Shown one piece after another: positions 8,901-15,542 of a DNA stretch of 20,234 nucleotides. How positions within the stretch are numbered: position 1 is the stretch's first letter; each line of letters opens with the position of its first letter. The translations under genes were made by a program, and so were the position numbers. The notes beneath the pieces were generated by a model. It had not been told where the DNA came from, did no database searches, and saw only the letters and a program-made list of their open reading frames with translations. This DNA is from a virus. The stretch covers positions 1 through 20,234 of IMG/VR virus record IMGVR_UViG_3300044948_000072; one strand, 5' to 3'.

Positions 8901-11286
8901 CTTTTGATTGATTAGTAATAGAAATAATATAATCACTAGAAATATCATTAAGTTCTTTTAGATTCTTTGACATTCCTGAAGCGGTATCGGCGTACTCTTT
9001 GGCCTCTTTTCTCAATTTGGGGTCATTTAGAGCGCTGAATACTTTTCTTACTACGTCTTCTGTATCACCAAGTCCTAGTGCATTAGCTCTTCTAAAAGAT
9101 GCTGCAGCTGTGGTACTGGCCCCTTTAATATTGGTTGTGAAAGTATCTTTATTAGCAGCAGCAAATTTCTTATCTGTAGCCATCCTCCTATCAAATTCTT
9201 CCATGATAGGATCCATAGCAATTTTACCGCCACTACCTCCATACCCAAGAGTAAACATATTAGCCATGTCATCAAAGTACGATGTTAGTAGTCCAGCATT
9301 AGCTTTAAAGTCATTATACTTTTTCATTGCTTCACTTACTGCACCTAATGATTCTGCGAAGCTCATAGCAGACGAAGCATTTAGCTCAAATATAGTATGA
9401 AAGTCACCAGCTACCTTTAAATCTTCACTAATTTTTTTACTTAGATCTAGCTTACTATTTAGAGAAGTCATGCTTTCTTCTAACTTAGCCGCATGATCTG
9501 TAGTTAATCCTAATGCATTAGTTATACCACCTAATATAGGTAGTAATATTGCTGCGGTGGCACCCCAGACAGAAAAAGTACCTAATAGCCTTCCTACACT
9601 TATAGTTAGTGCACCTAATCCACCACGTAGTCTTAACATACCGGCTTCAAAAGGACTTAAATTAAGTTTAGCAATCTCTTTATTTAGATCTGCGAAACCA
9701 TTGCGAAAGCCTAATAATTCTGTTTTTTCATATACTGCTGATAAAGCTTTTCTTTTATTAGCTACATGCTCTAGTGCCTGCCCCTCTATTTTTAGACTTT
9801 GTAAAGCCTTCTCATGTGCATGCGTAGTAGCATTAGCCGAGGCAGCTTGACCTGCTGAAGTAGATGTCTGCTGTATTAATCCATTATCCCCTTGTAGGCT
9901 TTGTAGTGCAGTACGTTGAGTTTCTAGTTTTTTTAGCTCTTTATCACCACTTTTACCTATTCTAGCTAACTCAGCTTGTTTTTGTTTTATTTTTTTATCT
10001 ATGTCTTTTAGAGCACTATCAACAGAAGCTAAAGCTAGGTCTCTATTTTTATTTATGTCTTCGGGTTTGCCCCATAATAAAGAATTAATATTAGTATTTA
10101 AACTATCAAATTGTTTTCCACTTAGTGTTTTCTTTAAACCCTTCTCTAAGTTAGATTGAGTTTCTTTAAGGGCTACTTGTGATAATCTTTTTTCTTCATT
10201 TTTTGCATCTATCAAAGCTTTTTGCTTTGCCTCAATAGCGGCTATTTGTGACTCTACCGCATCTTGCGCAGCTTTACTAGAAGCAATCCATGCCTCCCTC
10301 ATATTACCTATAGCAGGTATAGCTTGCTTAAGTAATAAACCTACTATAGCAATCATACCAAGTAGCAAGGCAGTAGGACTCTGAGAAAGCATATTCACAA
10401 ATGGGCCTAATACTGAGTTCATAGTAGTTAGTACACCAGTACTTAGATCTTTAATTGTAGAAAATAGTTTAGAGAAGGGATTAGCGGCTTGATCTGCTAG
10501 TTCTTTGTACTTATTTATACCTTGAGTAGTTACTGCATTAACGAAAGCTTGTCTACGCTCATAGTCTGTTAGTACTGATACAGTTTTACCTAGAGTTTTT
10601 GCGTAAGCTTTATTTGCATCATCTACTTTTACCATTAAACCTAATTCATCTAATAGTTCTGGTTCGATCTTAATAGTACCACGGAATACGCGTTGTAAGG
10701 CATCAGTCATATCGCGACCTAGCGCAATAGAGGCACCTTTGGCAACAGTAGTTAATTCTTTAATCTGAGTAGTTGTTAATCCCGCAGAACTAGCTAATGA
10801 GGCGGAACCTAGGGCGTCAGCCATAGATATAGCTCCGTCGGTTAGATCCTTCATATCTTTAGCTAGGCCATTAATACTTGCACCTACTTTTCTAGATAGT
10901 ATATCTGCTGCTTTTTCCATATTAGTGAAATCAGCGGCTTTTGATAAGGCGTTGAATGCAGCACTTACAGCGTATACGTTAGCTGCGAATGTAGCATATA
11001 AGTGAACTAGGCCACCTAGCCCTTGGGCTTGTCTGCCGAAGTCACGCGCGTCACCCCTACCTTGTGCACCTGCAGTTCCGCGGCCCAGGCCCTCTGTGGT
11101 TGGAGGAATGGCTCCTCCGCCTATACCACCAGACGCAGAAAGGGCAGCCGAAGCCGCCCGTGTTTGCACTTTTCTAGGTTGTGCGGTACGGTCTAATACA
11201 TCGTTTAGCTTGCGTGCCTCGCCTGCTACTTGTTTTAAAGTACCATTATCTGTTACTTCTACCGTTACTTTTCTAGTATCAGCCAT
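5929..11286 (-). CDS. H: Tail tape measure protein (lambda gpH-like)
   Basis: At 1785 residues this is the largest gene. The tape measure protein fills the growing tail tube, sets tail length and is later ejected into the host. Residues 1-40 are a short N-terminal strand/helix region; about 45-93 is a Gly/Ala/Arg-rich linker; about 95-265 resembles the TP901-type tape-measure domain (LYATFAANVYAVSAAFNALS, ASSAGLTTTQIKELTTVAKG, RVFRGTIKIEPELLDELGL). A hydrophobic segment lies at about 305-327 (ALLLGMIAIVGLLL) and another at about 550-590. Long heptad-like Lys/Glu/Leu-rich helices follow. The C-terminus has a glycine/alanine hydrophobic segment (about 1620-1670) and the lambda-type end KGGIVGPLG ... 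ARGGIA ... FGEGSKNEAYVPLPD. ATG follows the G-T stop by 9 bases with a GAGGG Shine-Dalgarno. In lambda gpH is C-terminally processed; processing here is not shown. About twice the lambda length. Confidence 0.95.
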   Translation of the reverse strand: MADTRKVTVEVTDNGTLKQVAGEARKLNDVLDRTAQPRKVQTRAASAALSASGGIGGGAIPPTTEGLGRGTAGAQGRGDARDFGRQAQGLGGLVHLYATFAANVYAVSAAFNALSKAADFTNMEKAADILSRKVGASINGLAKDMKDLTDGAISMADALGSASLASSAGLTTTQIKELTTVAKGASIALGRDMTDALQRVFRGTIKIEPELLDELGLMVKVDDANKAYAKTLGKTVSVLTDYERRQAFVNAVTTQGINKYKELADQAANPFSKLFSTIKDLSTGVLTTMNSVLGPFVNMLSQSPTALLLGMIAIVGLLLKQAIPAIGNMREAWIASSKAAQDAVESQIAAIEAKQKALIDAKNEEKRLSQVALKETQSNLEKGLKKTLSGKQFDSLNTNINSLLWGKPEDINKNRDLALASVDSALKDIDKKIKQKQAELARIGKSGDKELKKLETQRTALQSLQGDNGLIQQTSTSAGQAASANATTHAHEKALQSLKIEGQALEHVANKRKALSAVYEKTELLGFRNGFADLNKEIAKLNLSPFEAGMLRLRGGLGALTISVGRLLGTFSVWGATAAILLPILGGITNALGLTTDHAAKLEESMTSLNSKLDLSKKISEDLKVAGDFHTIFELNASSAMSFAESLGAVSEAMKKYNDFKANAGLLTSYFDDMANMFTLGYGGSGGKIAMDPIMEEFDRRMATDKKFAAANKDTFTTNIKGASTTAAASFRRANALGLGDTEDVVRKVFSALNDPKLRKEAKEYADTASGMSKNLKELNDISSDYIISITNQSKELKALNAFSTSSAQAIKLLDKNDLTKSGANIQEFLSGITDQFEEMSGISLPADLELLRTRLNRLQEDVNNNYKTAMELAGSDKDLQKKAEDDRAKSLSQGTSSLLGSYGGIEKVQQDYIGYSLKASKSLADLATAAGRASLAQTSLSAKLKETQFYGSFSKEGEARAIREARKTEEKIANIQIKAEKTNAAAIDAQKSNTEQQLRTALSLASKELFKNSKSNNPSPLGTGSVKDQAIQALSVKELDGSIASQILSLVNSLESLGAASVIATLKIDSIRASLGKARESEARAEFKETDAEADKKFKPEEDKLFEELNNLEKKSQSIALLDSSYLSARVDSEINLIKAKADILQYEKDLAIKIGEYNTLVEQLIKDPTNVSIGEAVVGKARARDEAFKKGEPLRDLPKVIQDEENLRIRKTNLEITEKLSDNLSEQVDLASSYSDYLLSVSTNYSKIAEFNTVSTQTLLEQYSIQERILEAQIAIEKSKVGDIEAEQKIVDLQQQHLAFKLDTHQKLTDLFKKETELSLKIREQSGRASDIFGTEGLQEAITIAMDRIEETTGKSKSVMSQLATGIVDSADIIVDSFTTMIQKMDETKLTFKAFSDMVRNTLSDMFRDMASDAFKNAMKSGIKLLAANFGYDTRTNQEKAASALQITANSSLDQLKLIQQDMRALLQALVPGKIDPIAQQGIDLDKQYNLDWEKANKANDTGVRTSPYPYPTSASIMSRQLDGVSSIGATSASAGTYDPLVQAVSSTASSAKETNRLLNEIAQKINPSSIPVPDVIQPPAMQDSSTPILSKTATTNIEKGGTKIDVAADKFNMATTVMHGAVGALVGALATGGSAKGALGGILMGVATSVISGGITGGLTSIFAKAKGGIVGPLGDMPLHKYARGGIATSPQMALFGEGSKNEAYVPLPDNRSIPVTLKGGSGGATFGDTNITVTVTNSGSVDTSISADQATNLSKALSVSIKATIQEELMKQMKPRGMLHG

Positions 11287-11295
11287 ACACAGCCC

Positions 11296-11658
11296 TCATT
11301 TCTTTTTCTTACTATTTATTTGTTCGGTTTCCTGACGGTCAAATAGAGTAACTATCTTTAATACAGATACTCTATCTGTTATACCAAACAGTTCGAATAA
11401 ATTTGATATGTTCTCAATAGCTTTTCCAAAATAGTGTCCACTGAAGGAATCATACCTATCAGGTAAATAACAATAAATTGTCCAAGCCTCTTGAGCTTCG
11501 TCAGGTAAGTCTCCTAGCTCAATAGGGATTTCATCCTCTAAAGGTTCGGAGCCTAACTGCTCACACATATCAAAGTACATATCCCTAGACATGTTAGCAT
11601 GTCTATTTTGGGAGAAGTTCTTTATCTTACTAATTAGTTCTTCGAACTGAATTTCTGA
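11296..11658 (-). CDS. T: T reading frame: C-terminal part of the G-T frameshift tail assembly chaperone
   Basis: This frame is open from the slippery site to the TGA and is in the -1 frame relative to G. If ribosomes slip at A AAT TTT, 120 residues are added after Phe133 of G, giving a 253-residue G-T fusion. The added part begins SEIQFEELISKIKNFSQ, continues through the internal Met-Ser-Arg-Asp, and ends in a lysine-rich QINSKKKK tail. A free-standing protein of 98 residues from the ATG at 11592 is the alternative, but that ATG (GACATGCTAACATG) has no Shine-Dalgarno, while the upstream codons are open right up to the heptamer. In lambda the T domain of gpGT recruits tail tube protein gpV onto the tape-measure/G complex and leaves before the tail matures. 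Highly acidic around PLEDEIPIELGDLPDE. Sequence similarity to known T proteins cannot be judged by eye. Confidence 0.78.
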   Translation of the reverse strand, partial: SEIQFEELISKIKNFSQNRHANMSRDMYFDMCEQLGSEPLEDEIPIELGDLPDEAQEAWTIYCYLPDRYDSFSGHYFGKAIENISNLFELFGITDRVSVLKIVTLFDRQETEQINSKKKK

Positions 11659-11664
11659 AAATTT
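11632..11664 (-). promoter_or_regulatory. Programmed -1 ribosomal frameshift site: slippery heptamer plus stem-loop
   Basis: In the G frame the bases read tcA AAT TTT (heptamer at 11664..11658), a canonical X XXY YYZ slippery site: both codons (Asn132, Phe133) can re-pair after a one-base backward slip (AAA, TTT). Four bases downstream starts a stem: AATT, a bulged C, AGTTC, loop GAA, GAACT, AATT (11653..11632), nine base pairs with one bulge. The G stop codon lies in its 3' arm, 7 codons after the slip. A -1 shift at the end of G is conserved across dsDNA-phage tail chaperone genes; lambda uses G GGA AAG. Site and structure are seen directly; use and efficiency are inferred. Confidence 0.82.
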
Positions 11665-12056
11665 GATAGATCACTCGTAACATCGGAGATAAAATTATCA
11701 AATTCTGTTGAATTCTTCATAAGTACTAGAGCGTTTTCTTCTGAATACTCTAATTCTTCATTTAAATCTTTAATACTAGATAGATCCACCAGCATTAGGT
11801 CTTGCAGATACTCATACTTAAGACCAGTCCATCCTTTTACAACGGAGGCTACGTAGTTCTTAGTAAATAGTTCGTCATTTAGTTCTTCGATAGGTTGACG
11901 AGTTTTTCTATCAAATTTTGTAGTAACGCAAGCTTTGCGCAACTTAATTAGTTCTTCTCTTGAAAGGAAAGCGACTTTAACTTTGAAACCAATCTTGTCT
12001 TGAAAATCAACCTCAACTACTTTAGAAGGGGTCAATAGTGATTGTAGTGAAACCAT
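11634..12056 (-). CDS. G: Tail assembly chaperone G
   Basis: A 140-residue protein, the same length as lambda gpG, sitting between the tail tube gene and the tape measure as in lambda. It begins MVSLQSLLTPSKVVEVDF and has the charged, helix-rich look of tail chaperones (FLSREELIKLRKAC, ELNDELFTKNYVASVVKGW). G-type chaperones coat the tape measure protein, keep it soluble and extended, and are absent from mature virions. The last codons hold the slippery heptamer that yields the longer G-T form. The start has GGAG ten bases upstream, a rather long spacing, and follows by four bases the stop of a 7-codon reading frame, so its translation may be tuned by the upstream hairpin. Confidence 0.82.
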   Translation of the reverse strand: MVSLQSLLTPSKVVEVDFQDKIGFKVKVAFLSREELIKLRKACVTTKFDRKTRQPIEELNDELFTKNYVASVVKGWTGLKYEYLQDLMLVDLSSIKDLNEELEYSEENALVLMKNSTEFDNFISDVTSDLSNFQKFSSKN

Positions 12057-12060
12057 TAAA

Positions 12061-12095
12061 TTATTTCTCCAAATAGGAGGGCATAAAGCCCTCCT
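12061..12095 (-). promoter_or_regulatory. Hairpin with nested Shine-Dalgarno and 7-codon leader ORF between tail tube gene and G
   Basis: In the 45-base gap is a perfect 8-bp stem, AGGAGGGC / GCCCTCCT, with a 5-base loop TTTAT (12095..12075). On the mRNA strand no U-tract follows (ATTTGG), so it does not look like an ordinary terminator for this operon; on the other strand it is followed by CTTTTATTAT. The 5' arm contains a perfect Shine-Dalgarno AGGAGG, five bases before an ATG in the loop that opens a 7-codon frame (MPSYLEK, 12084..12061) ending four bases before the G start. It could stabilise the abundant tail tube mRNA end, limit G expression, or couple G to a leader peptide. The structure is seen; every function is inference. 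Confidence 0.55.
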
Positions 12096-12101
12096 CTTTT
12101 A

Positions 12102-13451
12102 TTATAGGATACCGTAGTAGGAAACTACTAGGTTATTTGTCTTCTCAATATTATAGTCGGTGCCTTGGTAACCTTGAGCAGTAAATCCAATAGTTGTGGA
12201 AACTACGTCTTGAATGTCTACAGTAGGTACTTGTAATTGGCAGCCATCCATCAACATCTCAACTCTAGTTTGGTTAGAAATACCACCAATTTCAATCTGA
12301 AGTTTAAACTTAGTTTCAGAAGTAGTAGTAAGACCTGCTAGAATATCGGTTAGTAGCTTTGCTGACTCAAAAGAACCAGTTTTTAGGTAAGCATTTAAAC
12401 TTCCAGTAATGGAACGTGTACCTGTGAAGTAACCAATAGAGTTATTAACAACACCCATATTTTCAGGAGTTAGATACTCAATATTATTATTAATAGTTAA
12501 ATTACCACCAGTAATTGGTAAACTATAAGTATTCCCTGCTGTACCACTAATATTACTAACTAAAGTAGTAGTACTTAGTTTATTGGTAATGTAATATTTA
12601 GCATCATTGGTTGGGAAGGGGGTATAGTTACTACCAGTCCATGTTTGTAAGGTAGCCGGGGAAGTTAGTGTAGTACCAAATCCACTCCATGCAATCATTG
12701 CAATACCTTGTAAATCAAAAGTGATCTCTGCTTGGTTAACCGCAGCATTTGCAACCTTATAGATTGTATTATCTACTTTGAAGATAAGAGTAAACTTCTG
12801 TAGTTCATTCTTATTTGAACCTAGAGTAGAAGATACTGCTTTACTTGCTTCTTCGTGCCACTGACCGGTAAATATAGATGAGGATGTAACTGTACCATTA
12901 GGTCCTGTTGGGGCTACTGTAGTTTCTAAGTCTACAATTATATCATTACCGCTTTTTCCTACTACTCTGAAGTAACCATTACCAGTAGAACTACCTGTTA
13001 ATCCAGTTGTTCCTGTAATTCTGACCATGTCCCCTAAAGCTACAGTATTTGCTGCCTTAGTTAAGGTCATAGCATAAGAACCGTTGACTAGAGCTACTGT
13101 ACCTCCCGTCCATCCGGTTACTGCTGTGGAACTGATAGATGCACTACCCATTAAAGCATTCCATAAATACTTTTCTGGGGCTGTTACTACTGCTGCTGGT
13201 TTGTATGGTCTAATATATGTACTCATACTCCAATCTACTGGATTTAGTTTACTATTGAAAGCACGTTCACCACGAATTGGAGCAGTTCCTGCTTCTGATA
13301 ATGTAATAGTTTGTTGTTCTGTATTCTGACTAAAGCTATAGCCATCTAATACTTGAATTTCGAAAGTATTAGCCGCGGTATAGTCACCTAGAACATCAGT
13401 AGTAGCTGTGCTGAAGAATACCTTTGTATTTCTACTTAAATTTACTGCCAT
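12102..13451 (-). CDS. V: Major tail tube protein (lambda gpV position)
   Basis: A 449-residue beta-rich protein directly upstream of G, where the tail tube subunit lies in lambda. The N-terminus MAVNLSRNTKVFFST and LDGYSFSQNTEQQTITLSEAG, then ERAFNSKLNPVDWSMSTYIRPY, matches the style of long siphophage tube subunits; hexamers of this protein stack to form the tube. About residues 118-185 look like an inserted small beta-barrel domain (VALGDMVRITGTTGLTG ... GNGYFRVVGKSGNDIIVDL), which would explain a length well above lambda gpV (246). The C-terminal part (IGYFTGTRSITGSLNAYLKTG ... VVSTTIGFTAQGY) is again tube-like. The ATG has a strong Shine-Dalgarno (AGGAG, about 8 bases away). It is expected to be the most abundant tail protein. 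Confidence 0.85.
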   Translation of the reverse strand: MAVNLSRNTKVFFSTATTDVLGDYTAANTFEIQVLDGYSFSQNTEQQTITLSEAGTAPIRGERAFNSKLNPVDWSMSTYIRPYKPAAVVTAPEKYLWNALMGSASISSTAVTGWTGGTVALVNGSYAMTLTKAANTVALGDMVRITGTTGLTGSSTGNGYFRVVGKSGNDIIVDLETTVAPTGPNGTVTSSSIFTGQWHEEASKAVSSTLGSNKNELQKFTLIFKVDNTIYKVANAAVNQAEITFDLQGIAMIAWSGFGTTLTSPATLQTWTGSNYTPFPTNDAKYYITNKLSTTTLVSNISGTAGNTYSLPITGGNLTINNNIEYLTPENMGVVNNSIGYFTGTRSITGSLNAYLKTGSFESAKLLTDILAGLTTTSETKFKLQIEIGGISNQTRVEMLMDGCQLQVPTVDIQDVVSTTIGFTAQGYQGTDYNIEKTNNLVVSYYGIL

Positions 13452-13464
13452 AAAATTCTCCTAT

Positions 13465-13518
13465 ATACGAAATTAATAACGTAGTCAGTATTTACTAGCA
13501 TTGTACTAAATTTCGTAT
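13465..13518 (-). repeat. 10-bp inverted repeat spanning the tail terminator stop and tail tube ribosome-binding region
   Basis: Arms ATACGAAATT (13465..13474) and AATTTCGTAT (13509..13518) are perfect reverse complements separated by 34 bases. The upstream arm on the mRNA covers the last codons and stop of the tail terminator gene; the downstream arm ends three bases before the AGGAG of the tail tube gene. A hairpin here would bring the upstream stop close to the tube start while leaving the Shine-Dalgarno just outside the stem. Low GC (2 of 10 pairs) makes it weak, and it may be chance. Confidence 0.4.
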
Positions 13519-13937
13519 CTTATTGATAAATTCATTTCACCAACACCAAATGGTGCTAGTAGTCCTTCATCTGTGGTTATTGAAGTGATAAGAATCTCTG
13601 TTGTACTCTTACCAGTTTCATATTCTAGCAGTTCATTATCTGTAACAACCTGCTCTACATCTTGTAGAAGATCCTCTAGCTTACTAGTTGGGTCTTCTGA
13701 GTTGACATATAATTTAAGGGAGACATTTAAAAATCCCCACTTAAATCCTCCTGGGTGATATTCTCTAGTTTCACTACCCGGAACTATACATACTGCTGGA
13801 AAGTCTGAGAGCTCGTCCCAGAATACCAGTCTAGTAAGTATGTTGCTAGGAAACAGAGTACTTTTAAATGGAGAGGCCCCATTTATACTTTTGATCTTTT
13901 CAGCTAGTTTTTTAGCTATGGAGCTTCTTGCACTCAT
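13506..13937 (-). CDS. U: Tail terminator protein (lambda gpU position)
   Basis: A 143-residue protein, close to the lambda gpU length (about 131), lying just upstream of the tail tube gene. The alpha/beta layout fits tail terminators: an N-terminal helix rich in Lys/Ala (IAKKLAEKIKSINGASPF), then strands FPAVCIVPGSETREY, WGFLNVSLKLYVN, a helix SKLEDLLQDVEQVVTD, and a final strand pair EILITSITTDEG ... EMNLSIRYEI. Terminators form a ring that stops tube polymerisation and provides the head-binding face of the tail. Assignment is from position, length and predicted fold pattern rather than clear sequence identity. A good Shine-Dalgarno (GAGAGG) precedes the ATG, and a near-consensus promoter lies about 30 bases upstream. 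Confidence 0.75.
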   Translation of the reverse strand: MSARSSIAKKLAEKIKSINGASPFKSTLFPSNILTRLVFWDELSDFPAVCIVPGSETREYHPGGFKWGFLNVSLKLYVNSEDPTSKLEDLLQDVEQVVTDNELLEYETGKSTTEILITSITTDEGLLAPFGVGEMNLSIRYEI

Positions 13938-13966
13938 AATTCCTCTCTTTTTATATTAACCCACAC

Positions 13967-13995
13967 ATTATATAATAGTAGAAAAATAATTTCAA
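13967..13995 (-). promoter_or_regulatory. Sigma70-type promoter ahead of the tail terminator / tail tube genes
   Basis: On the minus strand TTGAAA (13995..13990) is followed after exactly 17 bases by TATAAT (13972..13967). The -35 matches consensus TTGACA at 5 of 6 positions and the -10 is perfect. Transcription would begin near 13960 and give a leader of roughly 23 bases carrying GAGAGG before the ATG at 13937. It lies in one of the few noncoding gaps (72 bases), which is very AT-rich, so a chance match is possible. An internal promoter here would boost the tail terminator and the highly expressed tube protein. Confidence 0.6.
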
Positions 13996-14009
13996 CTATA
14001 TTTTCCAGT

Positions 14010-15542
14010 CTATACTATTACCGTTCTCATCCTAGACTTAGTTAGTTGTGCTGCTATTTCTCTTACTGACCTATCTATTAAAGCTACAGGACTCTTATCT
14101 ATGCTACCTTGGTCACCCCCTGGTTCAAAAGTTGCATAAGGATACTTCATGTAGCTTAAAAAAGCAGTTAGTGCGTTTTGTCTACTATCAAACTGCACAG
14201 AGTTTAATTTAACTGACTCTGCAAATCTACCAGTTTGATAAGTTAGCGCCGGAGGCGCCATATTCTTACGTATTACTTCCTGAAGCCGTGCGGATAGAAG
14301 ACCCTGTAGATTTACTACTGACTGGAAAGCTCCTGAAGTTGAGCGAAGTCTACTAGTATTTTTTGCTTTAACTATTAGTGAAGACTGGTTATTTATTCTA
14401 TTGGAAGCAGTATTTGTATTTAATTTATGAGATACTTGTTTTGTGACCCTAGATATAGTATTAGTACTTTTAGTATTTTTGCTGCCTAGTATAGTATCTA
14501 CTATATGGTCAGTTATTTGTTCTCTGAATGACTTAGAACCGTGTAGATCTATAGTACCTGTATAATCCTTACCTAGTTTTTTATTATTGCGAATAGTAGA
14601 AAATAGAGATTCCATTACTAATCGTTTAAACTCATTAGTAATTCTAGACTCTGAATCTCCACCTTGATTTCTAGGAGAGGATTCTATAAATACTGTTACT
14701 GCTCCTCTACGCTTTTTTATATCAAATTCTGTTTTTTCTACTGTGAAGTTGTGCTTAACTACAGTTTCTTTTGCTTTTGATATTGCAGCTTTTTGTATGC
14801 CAGTAACTAGTTTCTTGATTTCTGCTTCTGTTAGTGTTTTTCCTGGTTTATTTAATTGAGGTATCTGGGCTATGGTATCCCTTACTAATCTATCTAGTAA
14901 ATCTTTATTAGAGGCGATTAATTCTATTTTCTTATAAGCAACCGGTATATTATGTCCTACGTCAAAACCTAGATCAAGTTCCTTGCTATATAGCTTGGCA
15001 TGTAGGGCCTGTGCTTCTTTACCCCCATTCTTTAAAATAGATAGTATAGTTTTGAATTCTTTTGGTTGGCTAAATATAGCCTCACCTACTCCGGATAACC
15101 TTATAAATTCTTCCTTAATACTATTATTATCTTTTACATAATTAAGTATACTAGTATCTCTATCTAGTAGGTTTATTGAACTAATAAAAGATCTAACTTG
15201 ATCAAATGAATCAAAAGTTAATATATGGCCCTTTTCACCAGTACTACTTATAGTCCTATGAGGTACTCTGCCAGATCTATGCTTCCTAGTTTTCCTATAC
15301 GCGGCTAATATTGCGTATACTGCACTTTTATCTTTAGTTGCTAATTTATCTATAGATTGTGGAGCTAAAGACTTTAGTAGCTCTTCACTTATTACTAGTA
15401 CATGTACTGTTTTGTTTAAATTAGTTCTTAGATCGGAAGTAGTTGTTCTCTCTTTACTACCAACTACCTTGTTACCTAGCTCATTAATAGGTATTGCTGC
15501 TGTAATCTCATCTAATAATTCACCAAGAGCTTTCTTACTCAT
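14010..15542 (-). CDS. Large virion/neck protein in the lambda Z (tail completion) position
   Basis: A 510-residue protein between the head-tail connector and the tail terminator, where lambda has gpZ (about 192 residues). The C-terminal ~100 residues (LLSARLQEVIRKNMAPP, LTYQTGRFAESVKL, LSYMKYPYATFEPGG, LIDRSVREIAAQL, RMRTVIV) have the look of tail-completion/neck proteins: an N-terminal helix, then TGRF and a Tyr/Pro-rich segment. The preceding ~400 residues are basic, helix-rich and not recognised; they contain FDVGHNIPVAYKKIELI (about 194-210) and a Ser/Thr/Asn/Lys-rich linker at about 355-405. The function (neck or tail completion) is inferred from position. The start overlaps the connector stop (TAATG). 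Alternative: a large structural protein unrelated to gpZ whose end merely resembles the fold. Confidence 0.6.
   Translation of the reverse strand: MSKKALGELLDEITAAIPINELGNKVVGSKERTTTSDLRTNLNKTVHVLVISEELLKSLAPQSIDKLATKDKSAVYAILAAYRKTRKHRSGRVPHRTISSTGEKGHILTFDSFDQVRSFISSINLLDRDTSILNYVKDNNSIKEEFIRLSGVGEAIFSQPKEFKTILSILKNGGKEAQALHAKLYSKELDLGFDVGHNIPVAYKKIELIASNKDLLDRLVRDTIAQIPQLNKPGKTLTEAEIKKLVTGIQKAAISKAKETVVKHNFTVEKTEFDIKKRRGAVTVFIESSPRNQGGDSESRITNEFKRLVMESLFSTIRNNKKLGKDYTGTIDLHGSKSFREQITDHIVDTILGSKNTKSTNTISRVTKQVSHKLNTNTASNRINNQSSLIVKAKNTSRLRSTSGAFQSVVNLQGLLSARLQEVIRKNMAPPALTYQTGRFAESVKLNSVQFDSRQNALTAFLSYMKYPYATFEPGGDQGSIDKSPVALIDRSVREIAAQLTKSRMRTVIV

Noticed and set aside
8999-9400. Plus-strand open frame of 133 codons inside the tape measure gene
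   Set aside because: Antisense to a well-supported coding frame, no Shine-Dalgarno and no recognisable motifs; a shadow of codon bias.
11296-11315. Second slippery site (AAGAAAAAG) at the end of T
   Set aside because: The preceding base does not fit X XXY YYZ well and the -1 frame hits a stop shortly; no product benefits.
12075-12095. Rho-independent terminator for the tail operon
   Set aside because: The 8-bp stem is not followed by a U-tract on the sense strand and the operon clearly continues into G. A plus-strand terminator is possible but no plus-strand gene feeds it.
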